Source: an uncultured Pelagibacteraceae bacterium
Lineage (GTDB): Bacteria > Pseudomonadota > Alphaproteobacteria > Pelagibacterales > Pelagibacteraceae
Assembly (NCBI GenBank): GCA_902529715.1
Contig: CABZXL010000003.1
Location: 1-64,000, forward strand
Length of the DNA stretch: 64,000 bases
Direction: 5' to 3'
Numbering within the stretch: the first letter of the stretch is position 1; every line of letters starts with the position of its first letter. This document shows, one piece after another, positions 54,004-63,273 of the stretch. Below the pieces are notes generated by a model. That model was not told the origin of the DNA. It worked only from the letters and a program-made list of their open reading frames with translations, and did no database searches. A program made the position numbers and the translations under genes.

Positions 54004-55544
54004 TGAAAAAAATAAAAACAGCATTAATTTCTGTTTCTGATAAAAAGAATTTAAAAATACTTTTAAAAAATTTATCTAAACACAAAATTCAAATTGTTAG
54101 TTCTGGAGGAACTTTTAATAAAGTAAAAAAATTAGGTTATAAATGTTTAGAAATATCAAAATATACTGGATTCAAAGAAATACTGGGTGGAAGAGTAAAA
54201 ACTCTTCATCCTAAAATCCATGCGGGAATTTTAAGTATAAGAGGAAATAAAAGTCACACTAAAGATTTAAAGAAAAATAATTTTGAAGAAATAGATCTTG
54301 TAATCGTAAATTTTTATCCTTTTGAAAAAACTTTGAAAAGTACAAAAGTGCACAAAAAAATAATTGAAAATATAGATATTGGTGGACCAACAATGGTTCG
54401 TGCAGCTGCTAAAAATTATAATGATATTACTGTAATCACCAACCCTGAACAATATAAAGATCTAATAGAAGAATTAAATACAAATAAAAGTAAAACTTCT
54501 TTAAAATTTAGACAAAAGATGTCTGAAGTAGCATTTACTGAAACTGCTTATTACGATGGATTAATATCTAATTATTTTAATTCTCAATCTAAAGATTTAT
54601 TTACTAAAAAAAAATTATTTTTTGGTAATTTAATTGAAAAATTAAGATATGGAGAAAATCCCCATCAATCAGCAGCGATTTATTCTTTTAAAGATAAATT
54701 AAATCTTAAGCAGCTTAATGGTAAGAAACTAAGTTATAATAATTATAACGATATTTTTGCTGCACTTCTAATCTCAAGATCTTTGCCAAAAAAGATTGGT
54801 ACGGTTATAATCAAACATGCAAATCCTTGTGGTGTATCAATAAATAAAAATAAATTAGAAAGCTATAAATTAGCACTTGCATGTGACCCAGTAAGTGCTT
54901 TTGGAGGAATAGTTTCATGTAATTTTAAAATTAGAAAAAATTTAGCTTTAGAGCTAAAAAAAATATATTTAGAAGTAGTTATTTGTAATGGAATTGAAAA
55001 TAAAGCACTAAAAATATTACAAAAAAAGAAGAATTTAAGAGTTATTGATTCAAGTAATTTAAATAATACTAATTTAAATAATATATCTTCACAATTCAAT
55101 TCTTTTTTAATACAAACTCCTGATAAAGTTTCTTTATCTAAATCAAACTTTAAAGTAGTTTCCAAAATCAAACCTAGCTCTGAAACTTTTAAAAATTCAA
55201 TATTTGCATTTAATGTTTGTAGATTTGTGAAATCTAATGCAATTGTTATTGCAAATAAAGACTCAACAATTGGAATTGGATCAGGCCAACCTAGCAGATT
55301 GGATAGTTGTGAGTTAGCAATAAAAAAAGTTAAAAAATTTTATAAAGAAAAAGAAAATGAAGAAATTATTGCAGCCTCTGATGCCTTTTTTCCTTTTGTC
55401 GACGGAATTGAAAAGTTAGTCCAATCAGGTGTATCCACTATCATACAACCTTCGGGTTCAATAAAAGATAAAGAAATAATTAAATTTGCAAATAAAACTA
55501 ATACTGTTCTAATTTTCTCAAAAACTAGACACTTTAAACACTAG
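54003..55544 (+). CDS. purH: Bifunctional AICAR transformylase / IMP cyclohydrolase
   Basis: Last two steps of purine synthesis, giving IMP from AICAR and 10-formyl-THF. The N-terminal cyclohydrolase region has ALISVSDKKNL, SSGGTFNKVKKLG, GGRVKTLHPKIHAGIL and NIDIGGPTMVRAAAKN. The transformylase domain has LRYGENPHQSAA, IKHANPCGVS, SAFGGIVSCN and SDAFFPFVDGIE. 513 residues is normal. It overlaps the convergent pterin dehydratase gene by eleven bases. Confidence 0.97.
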   Translation: MKKIKTALISVSDKKNLKILLKNLSKHKIQIVSSGGTFNKVKKLGYKCLEISKYTGFKEILGGRVKTLHPKIHAGILSIRGNKSHTKDLKKNNFEEIDLVIVNFYPFEKTLKSTKVHKKIIENIDIGGPTMVRAAAKNYNDITVITNPEQYKDLIEELNTNKSKTSLKFRQKMSEVAFTETAYYDGLISNYFNSQSKDLFTKKKLFFGNLIEKLRYGENPHQSAAIYSFKDKLNLKQLNGKKLSYNNYNDIFAALLISRSLPKKIGTVIIKHANPCGVSINKNKLESYKLALACDPVSAFGGIVSCNFKIRKNLALELKKIYLEVVICNGIENKALKILQKKKNLRVIDSSNLNNTNLNNISSQFNSFLIQTPDKVSLSKSNFKVVSKIKPSSETFKNSIFAFNVCRFVKSNAIVIANKDSTIGIGSGQPSRLDSCELAIKKVKKFYKEKENEEIIAASDAFFPFVDGIEKLVQSGVSTIIQPSGSIKDKEIIKFANKTNTVLIFSKTRHFKH

Positions 55545-55878
55545 AAATTTTATCAATTTTTGCTGCTAGAACAAAATCACTTTCATGTAAACCATTTATG
55601 GCATGAGTAAAGATTTTAATTTTGGCATATCCCCATCCAAACAAAATATCTGGATGATGTCCTTCTTTTTCAGCAATTTCTCCAACTTTATTTATAAAAT
55701 TTTGACTTTCTAAAAAATTATTAAATTTAAATTGTTTAATTAAATAATAAGTTTTTTCATCATCTGATTTTACATCCCAGCCATCAACTTTTTTTAAGTA
55801 CTTATGAATTTCACTTAAATCAAAACTTGGAATACCTCCTTCACAGGGAATACATTTCTTATCTGCTAAATCACTCAT
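55534..55878 (-). CDS. Pterin-4a-carbinolamine dehydratase
   Basis: 114 residues. The active-site block is EKEGHHPDILFGWGYAKIKIFTHAINGLHESDF, with the EGHHP histidines and downstream THAINGL typical of 4a-hydroxytetrahydrobiopterin dehydratase (PhhB/PCD). The N-terminal CIPCEGGIPSF is a common extension. No phenylalanine hydroxylase gene is in the window, so a moonlighting or cofactor-repair role is possible. The start is 17 bases after the 3' end of tRNA-Gly on the same strand. Confidence 0.92.
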   Translation of the reverse strand: MSDLADKKCIPCEGGIPSFDLSEIHKYLKKVDGWDVKSDDEKTYYLIKQFKFNNFLESQNFINKVGEIAEKEGHHPDILFGWGYAKIKIFTHAINGLHESDFVLAAKIDKISSV

Positions 55879-55895
55879 ATTGTTCCTTATTTAAT

Positions 55896-55970
55896 TGGAG
55901 CGGGCAATGGGACTTGAACCCACGACCTTCTCGTTGGCAACGAGACGCTCTACCACTGAGCTATGCCCGC
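55896..55970 (-). tRNA. tRNA-Gly (anticodon GCC)
   Basis: The minus strand gives a 75-base cloverleaf. The acceptor stem is GCGGGCA/TGCCCGC, followed by discriminator T and an encoded CCA. The D arm contains TAGCTCAGTGGTAGAGC, the anticodon stem CTCGT/ACGAG encloses TTGCCAA (GCC), and the T arm contains GGGTTCAAGTCCC. It stands between the TPR-sulfotransferase gene and the pterin dehydratase gene. Confidence 0.97.
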
Positions 55971-56049
55971 TTATTAGATGATGATTATAGGTAGCAAGTT
56001 TTAAATTGCAAGTAATTAGAAAGTTTAAAAAATTTCAATTATTTAAAAA

Positions 56050-57642
56050 TCAATAATTAAATTTTTTTGTCCATTTATCCAATATATGTTTTACTTCTGA
56101 AAATTCATCCTTATAATTTTTCCATCTTCCAATTGATTTTTTATATAATGGTTGACTAACCTGTCTATAGCTTGGAGTATCTATAATCCCTCTTTTTTTT
56201 GTTGTTTTATAGTATTCTTTTACGTTGTCTGACCATTCTAATTCAAGAAAACGAAGTAATTCAGTTATAGAATGATCAAAGTTTTGAACAGTTTCCTCAT
56301 ATTTTATTGTATGAATTTTTATTGGGAATTTTTCAAAATATATTAACCACAAATTCATAACTAAATCATAAAGATTTACAGTATCTTTCAGGTTTGTAAA
56401 ATTTAGCATTGCGCTATTTGGACCAAAATGTTGCATAAAACAACTTAAAACAACATCATAAGGATTTCTTAATGCCAATATGAATTTTGAATTTGGAAAA
56501 AAAGAAAAAATTTCAGCAACATGAACAATATTTAAAGGTAATTTATCTATATAAATCTTATCTCTATCAGTTTTAATATATTTATTTCTTTCCTCGAAAT
56601 AAATCTCTCTCATTTTATAAAAAAAACTTTCATTTATATTTTCTAATTTAGAAAAATCATTATTAATATTTCGTTCCAATTCTTTTATAAAATTTTCAAC
56701 CAAAGGTTTTTCTTCCAGTACCTCTACAGAATTATGGCTTCGTAAAATTGAATCTAACAATGTTGTGCCAGATCTTGGAAAACCTATTAAAAAAACTGGG
56801 TCGTTCGATTTTTTTTGGACATTTAAAATATTCCAATTTTTAAATTTTTTATTAGAAAAAAAATCAATTCTTTTTTCAACATATTTAATATAGTAATTTT
56901 TATCAATTTTATTATATACGTTTTTGAAAGAATTATTTGACTCTACAAAATATTTATACGCTTTATCATATTTTCCAATACTATCGTAACTTTGTGCTAA
57001 AATTTCAGATGCAATAGTATTAAGATTAAAATCTTTATTATTTAACTTAATACTTTCTAAAATATTTATTGCTTTTAAATAATTTTTTTTTCTATACTCA
57101 TAAATTCCAGAAAAATATTTTACTAATGTAATTTCTCCTAAGTTTATTTTTGCACTTTTTAGAAAGTCATCCAGCTTATTAAGCTGATTTGATCTATCAT
57201 AAAGTTCAAAAAGATTGATATAAGCTTCTGACATATTTGGAGTTATATCTATTGTTTTTAATAAAAACTTTTCGGCATTATTTAAGTCATTTTTTTCTTT
57301 ATATAAATTTCCTAAATTAAAATAAGCTTTAAAATTTTTTGGATCTTTATCTATTGCTTGAAAATAGTTTTCTAAGGCAGATTTCTCATTTTTTAACCTT
57401 TTAAAAGCTAATCCTAAATTACATAATGCTCCTGAAAAATTTGGATTTAACTCAATCGCTTTTTGGAAAAGTTTAATAGAGCCCTGCGCATTTCCTGAAT
57501 TTAATTCTATATTTCCTAGAATATTATAAACTGCTGGTAAATTAGGGTCTATAGATATTGCATCCTCAAATAATTTTTTAGCTTTAATTAAATTATTACT
57601 TTTGAGTGCTTCAAATGCTAAATCTATTTTTTTTTGAATCAT
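56050..57642 (-). CDS. TPR-repeat sulfotransferase
   Basis: 530 residues. The first about 250 are tetratricopeptide repeats (LPAVYNILGNIELNSGNAQGSI, FSGALCNLGLAFKRL, FKAYFNLGNLYKEKNDL). A sulfotransferase domain follows, with the PAPS 5'-phosphosulfate loop VFLIGFPRSGTTLLDSILRSH near residue 278, the general-base Glu in VLEEKPL, and the 3'-phosphate motif FILALRNPYDVVLSCF. The layout resembles TPR-sulfotransferases common in marine bacteria that may sulfate proteins or surface glycans. No signal peptide is visible. The substrate is unknown. Confidence 0.9.
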   Translation of the reverse strand: MIQKKIDLAFEALKSNNLIKAKKLFEDAISIDPNLPAVYNILGNIELNSGNAQGSIKLFQKAIELNPNFSGALCNLGLAFKRLKNEKSALENYFQAIDKDPKNFKAYFNLGNLYKEKNDLNNAEKFLLKTIDITPNMSEAYINLFELYDRSNQLNKLDDFLKSAKINLGEITLVKYFSGIYEYRKKNYLKAINILESIKLNNKDFNLNTIASEILAQSYDSIGKYDKAYKYFVESNNSFKNVYNKIDKNYYIKYVEKRIDFFSNKKFKNWNILNVQKKSNDPVFLIGFPRSGTTLLDSILRSHNSVEVLEEKPLVENFIKELERNINNDFSKLENINESFFYKMREIYFEERNKYIKTDRDKIYIDKLPLNIVHVAEIFSFFPNSKFILALRNPYDVVLSCFMQHFGPNSAMLNFTNLKDTVNLYDLVMNLWLIYFEKFPIKIHTIKYEETVQNFDHSITELLRFLELEWSDNVKEYYKTTKKRGIIDTPSYRQVSQPLYKKSIGRWKNYKDEFSEVKHILDKWTKKFNY

Positions 57643-57686
57643 GGATATTATATTAAATTATACCAATTTATGTTATATGCATAAGT

Positions 57687-58328
57687 ATGTTAAAAAAAGA
57701 AAACTTGCCAAAAATAATACCAGTTTTTCCTTTAAGCAACTTTATAATTTTTCCAAAAACTAATGTGCCTTTAAATATTTTTGAACCAAGATATATAGAA
57801 ATGGTGGATGATGCCATGAAAGAAGATAAGATAATTGGATTGATTCAACCTAAAAATTCTACTCAATCAATACCTGAACTTTATAATGTCGGTTGTGCCG
57901 GTAAAATAACAAGTTTTAATGAAACAGAAGATGGAAGATATTTAATTGTTTTATCAGGAATTAGTAGATTTAAAATTGTAGAAGAATTAAAAAATCAAAA
58001 ACTTTACCGAAAGTATAAAGTAAATTTTGATGATTTTTCTTCTGATTTAGATGAAAGAAAAGAGGAGATTAAATTTTCAGATTTAAAACTTTTATTTAAT
58101 AATTTAAAATCACTATTTGTTAAAGAAGGTTATAACATTAATTGGAAAGAATTAGAAAAACAAAGCCTAAATCAAACAATAAATACTTTAGCTATGGCAT
58201 CACCATTTTCTCTGGAAGAAAAACAAATTTTACTAGAAACAGTTAATATAAATGAAAGAAAAAAAAAATTAGAACTAATATTATCTACTTATAGTTTTAA
58301 TGATTTTAATAACACTACCATTCAATAA
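57687..58328 (+). CDS. Lon protease N-terminal (substrate-binding) domain protein
   Basis: 213 residues consisting only of the LON substrate-binding domain: IIPVFPLSNFIIFPKTNVPLNIFEPRYIEMV, GLIQPKN, GCAGKITSFNETEDGRYLIVLSGISRFKI. There is no AAA+ or protease domain. Stand-alone versions are widespread in alphaproteobacteria and of unknown function. It is divergent from the sulfotransferase gene. Confidence 0.92.
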   Translation: MLKKENLPKIIPVFPLSNFIIFPKTNVPLNIFEPRYIEMVDDAMKEDKIIGLIQPKNSTQSIPELYNVGCAGKITSFNETEDGRYLIVLSGISRFKIVEELKNQKLYRKYKVNFDDFSSDLDERKEEIKFSDLKLLFNNLKSLFVKEGYNINWKELEKQSLNQTINTLAMASPFSLEEKQILLETVNINERKKKLELILSTYSFNDFNNTTIQ

Positions 58329-59423
58329 TTAAATTAATCCTTTATCTGCAAAATTCATAGAATATTTTTTAAACAATGTATTATTTTCTAATAAATTAAA
58401 TATTTTATTTGAATAATTATTTTTTATTTTACTGTCAAATTTAAAAAATTCATAAATAAAATTAATACTACTAAAAAATAAATAGTTATAATGCTTTGTT
58501 TTATTTTCGAATTCTTTTAAAACTGATTTATCTAATCTGAGTCCCAGATCTATTTTTTTATCTATTAGTTCAGATAATATTTTTATATCTCTTATAGTCA
58601 TATTAAGTCCTTGTCCTGCCAAGGGATGAACTTTGTGTATATTGTCACCAAAACAAAGTATGTTTTTATTATAATAATTTTTTAAAACTGAACCTTTAAG
58701 ATAAAATTTTTCAATTTTCGAAAATGATTTAAATGAATATATTTTATTATATTTTTTAATTAAATTTAAAATTTCATATTCCTTAAACTTTTTATTTTCC
58801 TCAAAAACTGAAAAAACAATAGAAGTTTGGGTATTGGAAATAGGTAAAAATGCAATTGGACCAAATTTTGTAAATATCTGATGTGCAATTCTATTATCAC
58901 ATTTCTGATGATTGGCTACCACAGTATAAGCTGAACTATTATAATTTTTATATTGTTTTCTAAAAAATAATTCTTTAGAAATTTTATTATTTTCATTAAA
59001 ATTAACTATTAAATCAAATTTATTTTTATTATTAACAATTGAATTATAAAAAGTTGTTTTATTTTTTTTTATAAAATGAATTAATTTTTTTTTTTTAATT
59101 TTTTTTTCAAGAAGGCTAATAAATTTATTATACTTGATTATAGAAAAAATTTTACTATCTACTGGACCGAAATTCAAAATTTCTTTATTATTTTGTGATT
59201 CATTAAATATTTTAATGTTATTTATAAACCAAGCATTATTTTCTATACTTATGCTTTCCTTTTTTAAAAAATCAATATTCTTTTTTGCTATACCTAAGGT
59301 TCTTGTTTCAAATTTTTTTTTATAATTACCTTCATCAAATATTGATATTTTTATATTTTTGTTAGTTAAAATATTTGCTAGTATCAAGCAAGGTAATCCA
59401 TAGCCAATTAAACATATATTCAT
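58329..59423 (-). CDS. UbiH/COQ6-like FAD-dependent hydroxylase
   Basis: 364 residues. An N-terminal FAD loop in divergent form (ICLIGYGLPCLILANIL instead of GxGxxG), RTLGIAKKN, and the family's second FAD motif FGDNIHKVHPLAGQGLNMTIRDIKIL near residue 260 identify the UbiH/UbiF/COQ6 ubiquinone-hydroxylase family. It likely hydroxylates the ubiquinone ring at one or more positions. It is rather A+T-rich and Lys/Asn-rich, and the first glycine motif is altered (GYGLPC), so orthology to a given Ubi enzyme is not resolved. Confidence 0.85.
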   Translation of the reverse strand: MNICLIGYGLPCLILANILTNKNIKISIFDEGNYKKKFETRTLGIAKKNIDFLKKESISIENNAWFINNIKIFNESQNNKEILNFGPVDSKIFSIIKYNKFISLLEKKIKKKKLIHFIKKNKTTFYNSIVNNKNKFDLIVNFNENNKISKELFFRKQYKNYNSSAYTVVANHQKCDNRIAHQIFTKFGPIAFLPISNTQTSIVFSVFEENKKFKEYEILNLIKKYNKIYSFKSFSKIEKFYLKGSVLKNYYNKNILCFGDNIHKVHPLAGQGLNMTIRDIKILSELIDKKIDLGLRLDKSVLKEFENKTKHYNYLFFSSINFIYEFFKFDSKIKNNYSNKIFNLLENNTLFKKYSMNFADKGLI

Positions 59424-59489
59424 ATTTAAATTTTAATTTTAACAATAAATATTAAATGATACAAAGTTACAAACTAGATTCTATATAAA

Positions 59490-61583
59490 ATGAATATAAA
59501 AGATTTAAGCAAAAAAAGCCTTGATTTTACTGTTAAAAGAGTTGCAGAAATAATCGGAATATTGTTTATTTGTACTTCTACCTTATTATTTTTATCACTT
59601 ATAAGTTATTCACCGGAAGACCCAAACTTTATATTTACAGATAATACTGAGATAAAAAATATTCTGGGAATTAGAGGAAGTTATACTTCTGACCTTTTTT
59701 TTCAGTCGATTGGTTTGATATCATATTTAGTATCAATCACTATTTTTTTTACAGGAATTAATTTAATCAAAAACAAGAATTTTTTAACTATCGTTGAAAA
59801 CACTTTTTATTTAATTTTATATAGTATTATTGGATCATTATTTCTTTCAATTTTCTATCCAAATTCTTTATGGCTATCTATTAATGGAAATGGAGGTTTT
59901 GTTGGAATTTTTTTTCAAAATACTTTTCTATCAAGCTTAATAAATTTAAATAAAGATATTTCATTTTATTTTGTTCTAATCCTAATTATAATTATTTTTT
60001 TAATAAGTATTAATTTTAATATTAAATATTTAATAAATATTTTTAAAAATATTTTTTTATTTTTAAAAAAATATAAAAATAAAGACGCTGCATTAACAGA
60101 TTTTGTTTATGAAGAAAATCAAAAAGTAGTTGACAATCTTCAAAAACCTAAACAAGAAGACTTGCCATTTAATGAAAAAAGTGCTGAAAATACAAATAAA
60201 TATAGATTTAAATTACCATCTATTAATTATTTAAAAAGACCAACAAAATCTGAACAAGAAAAAAACTTAAATGAAAATAAAATTGACGAAGATACTTTAG
60301 AAAAAATACTTTTAGATTTTGGTGTAGAAGGAAAAATAAAAAAAGTTAGTAGAGGTCCTGTAGTTACTTTAAATGAATTTGAACCTGCGCCAGGTATAAA
60401 AGTATCAAAAATTATTAACTTGTCTGAGGACATTGCACGAAATACAAGTTCGGAGTCAGCTAGAATATCGACAATTCCAGGAAGTAGTACTATTGGTATA
60501 GAACTTCCAAATTCTTCAAGAGAACACGTGTTCTTGAGTGAAATTATTTCTAGCTCTAATTTTGCTAAAAAAGATATTAAACTTCCCATAGCTCTTGGAA
60601 AAAGTATTTCAGGGGTTCCTATTGTGGAAGATCTTACAGCAATGCCACACTTATTAATTGCTGGAACCACTGGTTCAGGAAAGTCTGTTTGTATAAATAC
60701 TATAATTTTATCATTACTTTACAAGCATGGTCCTGATAAATGTAAATTCATACTTGTAGATCCAAAAATGTTAGAATTGTCTACATACGAAGGTATACCG
60801 CATTTATTATGTCCCGTAATTACAGAAGCAAAAAGAGCAGCTTCTGTTTTAGGATGGGTTGTTAAAGAAATGGAAAGTAGATACAGATTAATGACAAGAG
60901 TTGGCGTTCGAAATATAGATGGTTATAACACAAAGCACAAACTTCCAATGCCTTACATTGTTGTAATCGTTGATGAAATGTCTGATCTTATGCTTGTAGC
61001 TAGCAAAGAAATAGAAGGTTACATTCAAAAATTATCCCAAATGGCAAGAGCTGCAGGCATACATATAATAATGGCTACCCAAAGACCAAGTGTTGATGTA
61101 ATTACTGGAACAATTAAAGCTAATTTTCCTACAAGAATATCTTTTCAAGTTACTTCAAAAATAGATAGTAGGACAATATTGGGTGAACAAGGAGCTGAGC
61201 AATTGCTAGGAAAAGGAGATATGCTTTACATGTCCTCTGCCAATAGAATAGTAAGAATACACGCACCTTTTGTATCTGAAAATGAAATTGAAAAAATAAA
61301 TAACTATTTAAGATCACAAGCAGAACCTGACTATGTTGATGAAATTTTAAATTTTGCAGATGAAAAAGAAATTGGAAAAAATTCATTAGAAAATGAAAAT
61401 CAAGATGAATTGTATATTACTGCATTAGAAATAATTAAATCAGAAGGAAAAGCTTCTACCTCTTTTTTACAAAGAAAATTACAAATAGGTTATAATCGTG
61501 CTGCTAGAATAATTGATATGATGGAAGAAAATGGAGAAGTAAGTAAAGCAAATCATGTAGGTAAAAGAGAAGTTTTAAAATGA
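59490..61583 (+). CDS. ftsK: DNA translocase FtsK
   Basis: Couples chromosome segregation to division. Four N-terminal membrane segments, a linker of only about 70 residues, then the motor: GKVVTLNEFEPAPGIKVSK-like alpha region (VVTLNEFEPAPG), Walker A GTTGSGKSV near residue 391, Walker B VVIVDEMSDLM, and RISFQVTSKIDSRTILGEQGAEQLLGKGDML. The C-terminal winged-helix gamma domain (SFLQRKLQIGYNRAARIIDMMEENG) reads KOPS-type sites. 697 residues is a short FtsK, consistent with genome streamlining. It overlaps lolA by four bases. Confidence 0.96.
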   Translation: MNIKDLSKKSLDFTVKRVAEIIGILFICTSTLLFLSLISYSPEDPNFIFTDNTEIKNILGIRGSYTSDLFFQSIGLISYLVSITIFFTGINLIKNKNFLTIVENTFYLILYSIIGSLFLSIFYPNSLWLSINGNGGFVGIFFQNTFLSSLINLNKDISFYFVLILIIIIFLISINFNIKYLINIFKNIFLFLKKYKNKDAALTDFVYEENQKVVDNLQKPKQEDLPFNEKSAENTNKYRFKLPSINYLKRPTKSEQEKNLNENKIDEDTLEKILLDFGVEGKIKKVSRGPVVTLNEFEPAPGIKVSKIINLSEDIARNTSSESARISTIPGSSTIGIELPNSSREHVFLSEIISSSNFAKKDIKLPIALGKSISGVPIVEDLTAMPHLLIAGTTGSGKSVCINTIILSLLYKHGPDKCKFILVDPKMLELSTYEGIPHLLCPVITEAKRAASVLGWVVKEMESRYRLMTRVGVRNIDGYNTKHKLPMPYIVVIVDEMSDLMLVASKEIEGYIQKLSQMARAAGIHIIMATQRPSVDVITGTIKANFPTRISFQVTSKIDSRTILGEQGAEQLLGKGDMLYMSSANRIVRIHAPFVSENEIEKINNYLRSQAEPDYVDEILNFADEKEIGKNSLENENQDELYITALEIIKSEGKASTSFLQRKLQIGYNRAARIIDMMEENGEVSKANHVGKREVLK

Positions 61584-62137
61584 TAAAAAAAATAATTTTA
61601 ATTTTTTTTTTTTTAAATATATTTAATAACTCTTACGGATCTGCCAAAGTTGAAATAATTAATAATTTTAAAAAAATAAATAGTATAAGTTTTGATTTCA
61701 AACAAAATATCGAAGATAAAACTGAAGAAGGAAATTGCATAATTAAGTATCCTAAAAAAATTTTCTGTGATTACAAAGATATAAAAAAAAAAATTATTGT
61801 TTCAAATGGAAATTCATTAGTAATTAAAAATAGAGCATCAAAGGGATATTTTTTATACCCGCTAGATAAAACGCCATTGGAATTAATTTTAAATAAAAAT
61901 TTACTATTAGATAAAATTGGAAGATTAGAAACAAAACTTGTTAATGATAAATATTATATTTTTTCATTAGAAAATAATGGGAATAAAATAAATATTTTTT
62001 TTGATAAAAACTCTTATGATTTAATTGGTTGGCAAACAGAAGATATTTATCAAAATCTTGTCATAACATTTATATATAATGTTAAAAAAAATTTAAATTT
62101 TAGTGAAAAATTGTTCAAACTCCCTAAACAAGATTAA
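61580..62137 (+). CDS. lolA: Outer-membrane lipoprotein carrier protein LolA
   Basis: Periplasmic chaperone that carries lipoproteins from LolCDE to the outer membrane. 185 residues with signal peptide (IILIFFFLNIFNNSYGS) and the LolA body: FKKINSISFDFKQNI, GNCIIKYPKKIFCDY, TPLELILNKNLLLD. The order ftsK-lolA is typical of proteobacteria. It converges with the GNAT gene with no gap. Confidence 0.92.
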   Translation: MIKKIILIFFFLNIFNNSYGSAKVEIINNFKKINSISFDFKQNIEDKTEEGNCIIKYPKKIFCDYKDIKKKIIVSNGNSLVIKNRASKGYFLYPLDKTPLELILNKNLLLDKIGRLETKLVNDKYYIFSLENNGNKINIFFDKNSYDLIGWQTEDIYQNLVITFIYNVKKNLNFSEKLFKLPKQD

Positions 62138-62641
62138 TTATAAATTGATAATTTCAGATTTATAAATTTTCATTCCTCTAGATAAGTAATTTTTTAACGC
62201 GTGTTTGTGATCCAAAGAACATGTGTGTACCCACACTCTTTTGGATCCATCATAAAAAGATTTTTTAATTGCTTCTGATAATAAATAAGCACCAAATTTT
62301 TTCCCAAAATACTCTTCTAAAATCCCAAAATAAGCTATCTCACATTCTAATTTATCCTTATAAAAAATTTGCTCAAAAAATCCCACAAGATCTTCGCTTT
62401 GCTTTAGAACATACGTTCTAACATTAGAAGAATTTAAGTAATCAGACCACTTTCTGTCACTCCACACCAGTCTATCGACCCATTTATGTTTTTTTCCTAT
62501 TTCTTTATAAAAAAATTTGTTTAATTGAAAATCTGGTGGATTAACTTTATTTAAAATTAGATTGATAGCTGGTTTTTTTGAATCTACTAGCTCATTTATA
62601 GATTTAATTTCCAGGTAATTTCTTTTTATTTGATTGGTCAC
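62138..62641 (-). CDS. GNAT-family N-acetyltransferase
   Basis: 167 residues with the acetyl-CoA pyrophosphate-binding region EYFGKKFGAYLLSEAIKKSF (Q/RxxGxG/A-like, here FGKKFGA) and the upstream beta-strand ECEIAYFGIL. C-terminal VHTCSLDHKHALKNYLSRGMKIYKSE matches the end of GNAT folds. The substrate is unknown. It overlaps the HIT gene by four bases. Confidence 0.85.
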   Translation of the reverse strand: MTNQIKRNYLEIKSINELVDSKKPAINLILNKVNPPDFQLNKFFYKEIGKKHKWVDRLVWSDRKWSDYLNSSNVRTYVLKQSEDLVGFFEQIFYKDKLECEIAYFGILEEYFGKKFGAYLLSEAIKKSFYDGSKRVWVHTCSLDHKHALKNYLSRGMKIYKSEIINL

Positions 62642-63003
62642 TCAACCATTTTTCCAATTTTTTCACCACCAAATAAATGAAAATGAAGATGAGGAACTTC
62701 TTGCCCTCCATCTTCACTTATATTTGCTAAAGCTCTATAACCTTTTCCAGTATCTACAGAAATACCTAATTTTTTAGCTACAATATTTATCCCTTTAAAC
62801 AATCCTACCATCTCCCCTGGAGAAGCATTTTGGCTAAAATCATCAAGATCAATATATTTTCCTTTTGGAATAACTAGTGCATGAATTTTTTTTTGAGGAT
62901 TTATGTCATGAAAAGATAAAACAAAATCATCTTCATAAATTTTTTCACATGGAATTTCACCCCTTAGTATCTTAGCAAAAATATTATTATCGTCGTAACT
63001 CAT
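62638..63003 (-). CDS. HIT family nucleotide-binding hydrolase (HINT-like)
   Basis: 121 residues. The histidine triad is HLHFHLFGG (HxHxHxx) with the N-terminal IFAKILRGEIPCEKIYEDD and the ALVIPKGKYIDL strand. HINT proteins hydrolyse aminoacyl-adenylates and other AMP conjugates. It overlaps hisE by four bases. Confidence 0.94.
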   Translation of the reverse strand: MSYDDNNIFAKILRGEIPCEKIYEDDFVLSFHDINPQKKIHALVIPKGKYIDLDDFSQNASPGEMVGLFKGINIVAKKLGISVDTGKGYRALANISEDGGQEVPHLHFHLFGGEKIGKMVE

Positions 63004-63272
63004 TTCTTTCTTTTATTTAATTCTTCCATTACTTCTTCAATCTTAACATCATTTGCTTCAAGATAAATTATTAAATGATAGAAGACATCTGCAGCTTCAT
63101 GTATTTTATTAGAATTTTTTTCTACAGCTTCTATTAATTCATTTATTTCCTCTAAAACTTTTTCTTTGCTTAAAGATTTGTCACTTAAAAGTTTGTTTGT
63201 ATAAGAACCTTCTATAGGATTAGTTTTTCTTTCTCTTGCAAGTTTAAAAAGGCTTTCTAATGTGTTTAACAT
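63000..63272 (-). CDS. hisE: Phosphoribosyl-ATP pyrophosphatase
   Basis: Hydrolyses phosphoribosyl-ATP in the second step of histidine synthesis. 90 residues with the all-alpha MazG-like fold: EEINELIEAVEKN with metal-binding Glu residues, and HEAADVFYHLIIYLEAN. It lies one base downstream of hisF. No HisI domain is fused. Confidence 0.94.
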   Translation of the reverse strand: MLNTLESLFKLARERKTNPIEGSYTNKLLSDKSLSKEKVLEEINELIEAVEKNSNKIHEAADVFYHLIIYLEANDVKIEEVMEELNKRKK

Positions 63273-63273
63273 A

